Assembly (NCBI GenBank): GCA_018672815.1
Contig: JABHDX010000016.1
Span: forward strand, 1-12,470
From: Gammaproteobacteria bacterium
GTDB lineage: Bacteria; Pseudomonadota; Gammaproteobacteria; UBA11654
Direction of reading: 5' to 3'
Length of the DNA: 12,470 nt
This document shows, in pieces, positions 7,459-12,470 of the stretch. Both the position numbers and the translations under genes were made by a program. Positions within the stretch are counted from its first letter, which is position 1. Each line of letters opens with the position of its first letter. The notes below the pieces were generated by a model, which saw only the letters and a program-made list of their open reading frames with translations, was not told the origin of the DNA and searched no databases.

Positions 7459-7487
7459 GTTATAGGGTTAAATAAATAAATTTCAAC
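7459..7487 (-). promoter_or_regulatory. Candidate sigma-32 (heat-shock) promoter of lon
   Basis: On the reverse strand, GTTGAA (7482-7487) is followed after 14 bases by CCCTATAA (7460-7467). The heat-shock consensus is CTTGAA, 13-15 bases, CCCCATNT. As I recall the E. coli lon promoter, it also uses GTTGAA with 14 bases to CCCCAT. An overlapping sigma-70 reading also exists: TTGAAA (7481-7486), 16 bases, TATAAC (7459-7464). Transcription would begin near 7452, leaving a leader of about 25 bases. Confidence 0.6.
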
Positions 7488-7512
7488 TACTAATTGAATT
7501 AATGTCATTCGT

Positions 7513-8838
7513 TTACTTAGAGCTGGCTGCTTTTGTTTTTTTATTTAATTTTTTACTAGTAGCAGTATTAGAATTTGAATCTTTATTATAGACAAGAAAT
7601 GGTTTTGATTTATTCATTACAAACTGTTGATTAACAACAACTTTATTCATTTTATCATCATGAGAAGGGATTTCATACATGGTATCTAGAAGTGTATTTT
7701 CTAATATAGTTCTAAGCCCTCTTGCCCCAGTTTTCCTTTCCATAGCTAATTCAGCTATTGTCTCTAAAGCTTCTGGTAAAAACTCTAATTCTGTTTGCTC
7801 CATAGCAAATAATTTTTGGTATTGCTTGATAAGAGCATTCTTAGGTTCCATGAGTATTCTAATAAGTGCATTTTTATTTAACTCAGTGAGTGAAGAGACT
7901 ACAGGCATCCTTCCTACAAATTCTGGTATCAAACCATATTTAATTAAATCCTCTGGTTCAACTTGCTGAAAAACTTCTCCTATATTTTGTACCTCATCAC
8001 TCTCTTTCATTTCAGCTATAAAACCTATGCCAGATTTATTGGTTCTATCTTTTATAATTCTATCCAATCCAGCAAAAGCTCCTCCACATATAAACAATAT
8101 GTTTGAAGTATCTATTTGAATAAATTCTTGTTGCGGATGCTTTCTTCCTCCTTGTGGTGGAATAGATGCTGTAGTTCCTTCAATGAGCTTAAGTAATGCT
8201 TGTTGAACTCCCTCACCAGACACATCTCTGGTTATAGATGGATTATCTGTTTTACGGGAAATTTTATCTATTTCATCAATATAAATAATACCTTGTTCAG
8301 CTTTCTCAACATCGTATTCACAGCTTTGTAGTAATTTTTGTACAATATTTTCTACATCTTCTCCTACATATCCAGCTTCTGTTAGTGTTGTAGCATCTGC
8401 TATAGCAAAAGGTACATTAAGAATTTTAGCTAATGTTTGAGCAAGTAAAGTCTTGCCACACCCGGTAGGACCGATTAACAATATATTACTCTTTCCAATC
8501 TCTATAAAATTCTCATCACGAGGTTTAGGCTTATCATTCAACCTCTTATAGTGATTATAAACGGCAACAGAAAGTACCTTCTTTGCAATATCTTGATCAA
8601 TGACATAATCATCCAACATTGTTTTGATTTCTTTTGGTTTATAGAGGGTTAGTGACTGTTCTGGATCATCAGTGCCTAATTCTTCATCAATGATGTTATT
8701 GCATAAATCTACGCATTCCTCACAGATATATACAGAAGGACCTGCTATAAGCTTTTGAACTTCGTTTTGTCCTTTTCCGCAAAAAGAACAATACAAAATT
8801 TTATTATCATTATCTTTTTTCTTGTTTTTGTCAGTCAT
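7513..8838 (-). CDS. clpX: ATP-dependent Clp protease ATP-binding subunit ClpX
   Basis: The 441-residue AAA+ unfoldase (E. coli 424) feeds substrates to ClpP. An N-terminal zinc-binding domain has C17, C20, C39 and C42. Walker A is GPTGCGKT (123-130) and Walker B is IIYIDEID (184-191). The pore loop is GYVG (156-159), the RKH loop is at 232-234, and the IGF loop that docks into ClpP is at 271-273. Sensor 2 is R373 in GARGLR. The tail after about 418 is a Ser/Thr/Lys/Asn-rich, low-complexity extension longer than the E. coli end. The ATG is 10 bases after the clpP stop, and its GAGG ribosome site overlaps that stop, indicating coupled expression. The docking loop and neighbouring clpP support a working ClpXP pair. 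Identification is firm. Confidence 0.98.
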   Translation of the reverse strand: MTDKNKKKDNDNKILYCSFCGKGQNEVQKLIAGPSVYICEECVDLCNNIIDEELGTDDPEQSLTLYKPKEIKTMLDDYVIDQDIAKKVLSVAVYNHYKRLNDKPKPRDENFIEIGKSNILLIGPTGCGKTLLAQTLAKILNVPFAIADATTLTEAGYVGEDVENIVQKLLQSCEYDVEKAEQGIIYIDEIDKISRKTDNPSITRDVSGEGVQQALLKLIEGTTASIPPQGGRKHPQQEFIQIDTSNILFICGGAFAGLDRIIKDRTNKSGIGFIAEMKESDEVQNIGEVFQQVEPEDLIKYGLIPEFVGRMPVVSSLTELNKNALIRILMEPKNALIKQYQKLFAMEQTELEFLPEALETIAELAMERKTGARGLRTILENTLLDTMYEIPSHDDKMNKVVVNQQFVMNKSKPFLVYNKDSNSNTATSKKLNKKTKAASSK

Positions 8839-8848
8839 TATAGAAACC

Positions 8849-9475
8849 TCAATCTTTGATATTTCTAATATTGTTTCTATCTGAAATAATTACATCAATC
8901 AAACCATACTCTTTGGATTGTTCAGGATCCATATAATTATCTCTATCAGTATCTTTGGCAATCTGTTTTACAGTTTTTCTAGTATGCTTAGCCAATATGC
9001 CATTGAGCCTTGATCTAAGGCTTAGAACCTCTTTAGCATGAATATCAATATCAGAGGCTTGTCCTTGGTACCCTGATATTGGTTGATGTATCATTACACG
9101 AGAATTGGGTAGGGAATATCTTTTCCCTTTTGCACCACCTGCTAGAAGAACAGCTCCCATGCTAGCAGCTTGTCCTATACAGATAGTGCTTACATTAGGT
9201 TTAATGAATTGCATGGTGTCATAAATAGATAAACCAGCTGTTATTGCTCCACCTGGTGAATTAATATAAAGAGAAATATCCTTCTCAGGATTTTCACTTT
9301 CAAGAAAAAGCATCTGGGCAATGATTAAATTTGCCATATGGTCCTCAATGGGCCCTACGGCGAAAATAACATTGTCTTTCAATAATCTTGAATAAATATC
9401 ATAAGCTCTCTCCCCTCTTGGAGTTTGCTCCACTACCATAGGCACCAAGCTTAATTTTTCTTCTTGCATACTCAC
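8849..9475 (-). CDS. clpP: ATP-dependent Clp protease proteolytic subunit ClpP
   Basis: The 208-residue serine protease forms the double-ring chamber capped by ClpX. The catalytic triad is S105 (GQAASMGA), H130 (SRVMIHQP) and D179 (DTDRDN), with the spacing of E. coli ClpP. INSPGG (71-76) lies near the oxyanion-hole region. The longest reading starts with GTG at 9475, directly after the tig TAA and in the same frame; ATG at 9469-9467 is the alternative and gives 206 residues. Neither has a strong ribosome site, so translation is probably coupled to termination of tig. A short N-terminal propeptide removed on maturation is usual in the family. The tig-clpP-clpX order is conserved in gammaproteobacteria. 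Identification is firm; the exact start is not. Confidence 0.97.
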   Translation of the reverse strand: MSMQEEKLSLVPMVVEQTPRGERAYDIYSRLLKDNVIFAVGPIEDHMANLIIAQMLFLESENPEKDISLYINSPGGAITAGLSIYDTMQFIKPNVSTICIGQAASMGAVLLAGGAKGKRYSLPNSRVMIHQPISGYQGQASDIDIHAKEVLSLRSRLNGILAKHTRKTVKQIAKDTDRDNYMDPEQSKEYGLIDVIISDRNNIRNIKD

Positions 9476-10780
9476 TTATAGATTTCTATTCATTAACTCC
9501 TTAAATTCTATTTCTTTTTCATTAAAAGTTGTTTTCTCACTCAGCCATTCTACCACTTGATCTTCCATCACCATTGATTTCAATTGATCCATAAGCTCAG
9601 GTGTTTGTTGATACATCTTACTAATTTCTTCTGAATTTGGATATGCATTCGTTATTTCTTCAAGTTTGGTTTTTACTTTTTCATCGTCTAGTTTAATTTC
9701 TTCAGATAAAACAAGTTCACTAACTAATAAGCCTAAGTGCACTCTTTCTTTGGCTAATTTTTCAAAATTATCCAAACTGGGAGCTTGTTTCTCATCTTCA
9801 ATACCGGATTGCTTCATCCAATCTTTTTGCATTGCATGAGATTCACTATGAATCATTGTATGTGGTACATCTATCTTATTTTTTTCCCTTAGATAGTTCA
9901 TTAAATTAGTTTTTAAATCAGTATTAATTCGCTTTTCTTTTTCTTTTTCCATACTGGATTTAATTTCTTCCATTAAATCCTTGGTTTCACCACTTTCAAC
10001 ACCAAAAGCTTTTACAAAATCTTCATTGATTTCAGCTAAATCCATTTCTCTAACTTCTTTGGTGTGTACAGAAAAGATAGCTTTTTTACTGGCCAGTTCT
10101 TTTTTGTGATATTCATCAGGAAAAGTAAGCTCAAATTCTTTTTTCTCATCAGGTTTGACATTCATAAGCGCATCGTCGAATTCAGGGAGCATCTGACCTT
10201 GTCCTAACTGCATCATGAAATCTTTAGCCTCTCCACCCTCAAACAACTCACCATCCACCTTACCTTCAAAATCTATCAGCAACTGATCTCCTGATTTTGA
10301 ATTACGTTCTACTGATTTCCATTCTCCTCTTTGTTTTTGAAGATTCTCAATCATTTCATTGATATCTGTTTGAGTAATTACAGTAGATAGTTTATCGACC
10401 TTAATCTTATCCAAGCCTTTTAATTTAAATTCCGGATACAATTCAATGGAAGCAGTAAAAGTGAAGTCACTACCGTCAACAAATTGATCAATACTGACCT
10501 CAGGAGGTCCAGCAGGTCTTAATTCTTTTTCTTGAACTGCTTCAGCATAAGAGGTTTCTAAAAGTTCTGTTAGTATCTCTTGATTGACTTGATTACCATA
10601 CTGCTGCTGTATTACGTTCTGTGGAGCTTTACCAGGTCTAAAACCTGGCAACTTAGCTTTTTTAGCAATTTGAATAAAACGATCATTCTTTTTATTTTGA
10701 ACAATCAAGGAAGGTACAGTAATCTTTAGTTCTGTTTTCAGGCCGTCTTTTTTCTTAATCTTTATTGTCAATTCACTCAT
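9476..10780 (-). CDS. tig: Trigger factor, ribosome-associated chaperone and PPIase
   Basis: Trigger factor binds the ribosome exit tunnel and shields nascent chains. I start it at ATG 10780-10778, giving 434 residues (E. coli 432), with the N-terminus MSELTIKIKKKDGL; a GAG lies about 7 bases upstream. An open frame continues 33 codons further upstream, but those codons are the tRNA-Leu gene read as protein and should not be annotated. The ribosome-docking signature GFRPGKAP is at 46-53. An FKBP-type domain lies at about 165-245, with FEGKVDGELFEGG and the LGQGQMLPEFDDAL motif. A long helical C-terminal chaperone region follows. The start is 20 bases after the tRNA-Leu CCA end. The stop TAA abuts clpP with no spacer. 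Identification is firm. Confidence 0.97.
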   Translation of the reverse strand: MSELTIKIKKKDGLKTELKITVPSLIVQNKKNDRFIQIAKKAKLPGFRPGKAPQNVIQQQYGNQVNQEILTELLETSYAEAVQEKELRPAGPPEVSIDQFVDGSDFTFTASIELYPEFKLKGLDKIKVDKLSTVITQTDINEMIENLQKQRGEWKSVERNSKSGDQLLIDFEGKVDGELFEGGEAKDFMMQLGQGQMLPEFDDALMNVKPDEKKEFELTFPDEYHKKELASKKAIFSVHTKEVREMDLAEINEDFVKAFGVESGETKDLMEEIKSSMEKEKEKRINTDLKTNLMNYLREKNKIDVPHTMIHSESHAMQKDWMKQSGIEDEKQAPSLDNFEKLAKERVHLGLLVSELVLSEEIKLDDEKVKTKLEEITNAYPNSEEISKMYQQTPELMDQLKSMVMEDQVVEWLSEKTTFNEKEIEFKELMNRNL

Positions 10781-10800
10781 TTTTTTTCTCAAATAATTAA

Positions 10801-10885
<85 letters not shown>

Positions 10886-10908
10886 ATAAGCAGTAATTTA
10901 GGCACGAA

Positions 10909-10914
10909 ATTATA
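10909..10914 (-). promoter_or_regulatory. Candidate -10 box of the tRNA-Leu and tig unit
   Basis: A perfect TATAAT lies on the reverse strand 23 bases before the tRNA-Leu 5' end and is followed by TTCGTGCC, a fairly GC-rich start region of the kind seen at stable-RNA promoters. No clear -35 is present at 16-18 bases. It would drive tRNA-Leu and, by read-through, tig and clpP. Prediction only. Confidence 0.5.
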
Positions 10915-10969
10915 CATGATTTATTGAAGATATGACTAGAGATCATAAAATAATAATATTTCTAACTGT

Positions 10970-11359
10970 TTAGCTTTTTTTTTCTAAGATTAATACGAGA
11001 AAAATACTGAGAATTGAAAAAATTATTGCACCGACCAAAAGCATTTGAGGTAAAGCTAAATATTCTATCCCTGGAGAACCACTTACTGGGTTAAAAACTC
11101 TCATTAGATACCATAATGAAGAACTAAAAGAGAGGCCTAATGGGTTCAGAAGAGAAACCTTTATAGATAATTTAGAGTTAGCTTTTTTTATAAGAAAGTA
11201 GGTACAAAGTGAACTAATAGCAATGGGAATTAAATTAATAATGAATATAGTTGCTACAGCTTTCAAATCCACCTCTATAGCAAATAAAGAACAAAAAGAA
11301 GCAGTTATGGGTAATGCAATAAATGCAACAAGATTAAGTTTATTAGCAGTTAGTAGCAT
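10970..11359 (-). CDS. Small multi-pass membrane protein, function unknown
   Basis: I do not recognise this 129-residue protein. It is very hydrophobic, with likely membrane segments at about 9-28, 35-57, 74-88 and 103-126. Short charged loops (KKANSKLSIK at about 58-67) lie between them, and the C-terminus is basic (EKKS). No catalytic or metal-binding motif is visible. The ATG at 11359-11357 has only a weak ribosome site, and a nine-T run (plus strand, 10975-10983) sits in the last codons. It lies between the TonB receptor terminator and tRNA-Leu, on the same strand, with 84 bases to the tRNA. Hydrophobic content and low GC match the neighbours, so there is no sign of transfer. It appears to be a real gene, because the frame is open throughout and the protein has a coherent membrane profile. 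Confidence 0.65.
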   Translation of the reverse strand: MLLTANKLNLVAFIALPITASFCSLFAIEVDLKAVATIFIINLIPIAISSLCTYFLIKKANSKLSIKVSLLNPLGLSFSSSLWYLMRVFNPVSGSPGIEYLALPQMLLVGAIIFSILSIFLVLILEKKS

Positions 11360-11393
11360 TCAACCATTCTACCTACAATCAATAAGTATGTGA

Positions 11394-11423
11394 AAATAAA
11401 AAGCCGCCCCTACGGGCGGCTTT
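11394..11423 (-). terminator. Rho-independent terminator of the TonB receptor gene
   Basis: A perfect 10-base-pair stem (AAAGCCGCCC / GGGCGGCTTT, 11400-11423) with a four-base loop is followed on the reverse strand by TTATTTT. It begins 21 bases after the receptor stop. The GC-rich core in AT-rich surroundings makes this the clearest terminator in the window. Confidence 0.92.
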
Positions 11424-11444
11424 AAATCCAATCAAAGTTTAAAT

Positions 11445-12470
11445 TTAAAATCTATACTTTAACCCCATTTGAATTTGCCATCTTGATTGGCCATCATTAT
11501 CTTGAACATAGTATGAGTCATCAGGATCAACTCCACTAATTTTGAATTTACCATCATCGGTAACTCCACTGACAAGGATTTGACGACTGGTATTATAAGC
11601 ATATTCGAATACTCTGCCTTCCTCATCATCAAGCATATTAAGGACATTCAATAGGTCAAGATAGAAAATAAACTTATGATCTTCTACAAAAGATGGGATC
11701 TCTTGAGTAATCCTAATATCCAATCTATCAAAATCAGGATTTGTGAAAGCATTTCTAGGAGCATAAGTCCCTTTATACTTAGACAAAGCAGTTGAATTAA
11801 TATGCGCCATCACAGCTGATGCAGTTGATGCAGAGCTGAATACAACATTATTATCATCAGCACCTGATGGTATATAGGCAAGACTGTAATCTGCAAAAAA
11901 AGCACTCCTACCTGAGCCACCCACTGGGCTGTAGCTTGGCTCATCAAAAGTGACACTGTATGGCTCACCTGATTTCTTCACATAAATAGCTGATATTCTT
12001 GTTTCATTATCACCAAAAAGCATCGTTCTGTATTCACCACCTAGAACAATTTTCTTATCCGACATGAATGAGGAACGTGCAGCATCCATGTTCTCGCCAT
12101 CCCATCTTTGTGTATAACCATAAGCAGATTCCGCTTGTGCTGATGTTAATGGATAGACATCTTCTGCTTTCACAGAGGACCATGCACCAAAAAAGCTAAT
12201 ACCATTATCGAATGATTTTCTGACTGTGAAAGAGTATGCTTCTGCACCACCTAAATCAGTATTAGTCATATAGAAGTCACCAGGACCATGAGTATACGTT
12301 CCTCTTCCATCAGCTAAATAGCCAGTATTTGTTAAACCCAGTTCCTTATAGAAAATTCCTTTCTCAGTTTCATCATGATTGTATTCAAATGTTAACTCAT
12401 ACCCATTAGCTGTCACCAAGTCTAGAGCAAGATTCATTCTCCAACTTTGAGGCGCCTCAAAATTTGGATC
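11445..12470 (-). CDS. TonB-dependent receptor, Oar-like, C-terminal part (runs off window)
   Basis: The frame is open from the right edge to the TAA at 11447-11445, giving 341 residues with the N-terminus missing; the ATG at 12437 is internal, because in-frame sequence reading DPNFEAPQSWR continues to the edge. That phrase followed by MNLALDLV, the later DRLDIRITQEIPSF and YLDLLNVLNMLD, and the final WQIQMGLKYRF with a terminal Phe are typical of the barrel end of Oar-like outer-membrane TonB-dependent receptors. Such proteins import large or scarce substrates using TonB energy, but the ligand cannot be read from this part. The missing N-terminus would be expected to hold a signal peptide, a carboxypeptidase-regulatory-like domain and the plug. 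A strong terminator follows. The family call is fairly sure; the substrate is unknown. Confidence 0.85.
   Translation of the reverse strand, partial: DPNFEAPQSWRMNLALDLVTANGYELTFEYNHDETEKGIFYKELGLTNTGYLADGRGTYTHGPGDFYMTNTDLGGAEAYSFTVRKSFDNGISFFGAWSSVKAEDVYPLTSAQAESAYGYTQRWDGENMDAARSSFMSDKKIVLGGEYRTMLFGDNETRISAIYVKKSGEPYSVTFDEPSYSPVGGSGRSAFFADYSLAYIPSGADDNNVVFSSASTASAVMAHINSTALSKYKGTYAPRNAFTNPDFDRLDIRITQEIPSFVEDHKFIFYLDLLNVLNMLDDEEGRVFEYAYNTSRQILVSGVTDDGKFKISGVDPDDSYYVQDNDGQSRWQIQMGLKYRF

Noticed and set aside
7679..7969. 96-codon plus-strand open frame inside clpX
   Set aside because: It is antisense to the conserved C-terminal ClpX region, with no start signals and no recognisable protein.
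12435..12437. ATG at 12437 as the start of the TonB receptor
   Set aside because: The frame stays open to the window edge with family-typical sequence upstream of this Met, so the gene is cut by the window.

Overview
The window looks like core chromosome of an AT-rich gammaproteobacterium. The best guess is a streamlined marine lineage such as SAR86. That guess rests on the gene order, which matches tig-clpP-clpX-lon-hupB-ppiD of Escherichia coli and Pseudomonas, on low GC, short spacers and tight packing, and on an Oar-like TonB-dependent receptor at the right edge. The genus assignment is inference. No plasmid, phage, insertion sequence, CRISPR or defence element is visible.

Layout, left to right. 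Positions 1-255 (-) hold the first 85 codons of an ArsB/NhaD-type ion transporter that runs off the edge. Positions 308-1440 (-) hold rnhA then dnaQ, overlapping by 4 bases. Positions 1536-2321 (+) hold fabI, the only plus-strand gene; it diverges from rnhA and converges on ppiD. Positions 2335-4242 (-) hold ppiD, preceded by tRNA-Asp (4260-4334) and tRNA-Val (4429-4504). Positions 4520-4567 hold the hupB terminator and 4579-4851 hold hupB. Then, all on the minus strand, come lon (5010-7427), clpX (7513-8838), clpP (8849-9475), tig (9476-10780), tRNA-Leu (10801-10885) and an unrecognised small membrane protein (10970-11359). A strong terminator (11394-11423) closes the partial TonB receptor gene (11445-12470). 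No gene-free stretch exceeds about 160 bases; the longest is hupB-lon.

How the genes fit together. The minus-strand core is a protein-quality module. Trigger factor meets nascent chains at the ribosome, ClpXP and Lon degrade unfolded or regulated cytoplasmic proteins, and PpiD helps chains emerging from the Sec translocon in the periplasm. HU organises the nucleoid. A sigma-32-like promoter lies just upstream of lon, with the same spacing as I recall for the E. coli lon promoter. The mRNAs for tig and ppiD each begin within about 20 bases of a tRNA 3' end, so both chaperone genes are probably co-transcribed with a tRNA and cut free by tRNA processing. rnhA and dnaQ serve replication, and fabI serves fatty acid elongation.

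I found no convincing previously undescribed multi-gene system. The items most worth following are the lon promoter, the tRNA-headed chaperone genes, the clamp-binding motif of DnaQ, the parvulin domain of PpiD, and the unidentified 129-residue membrane protein.
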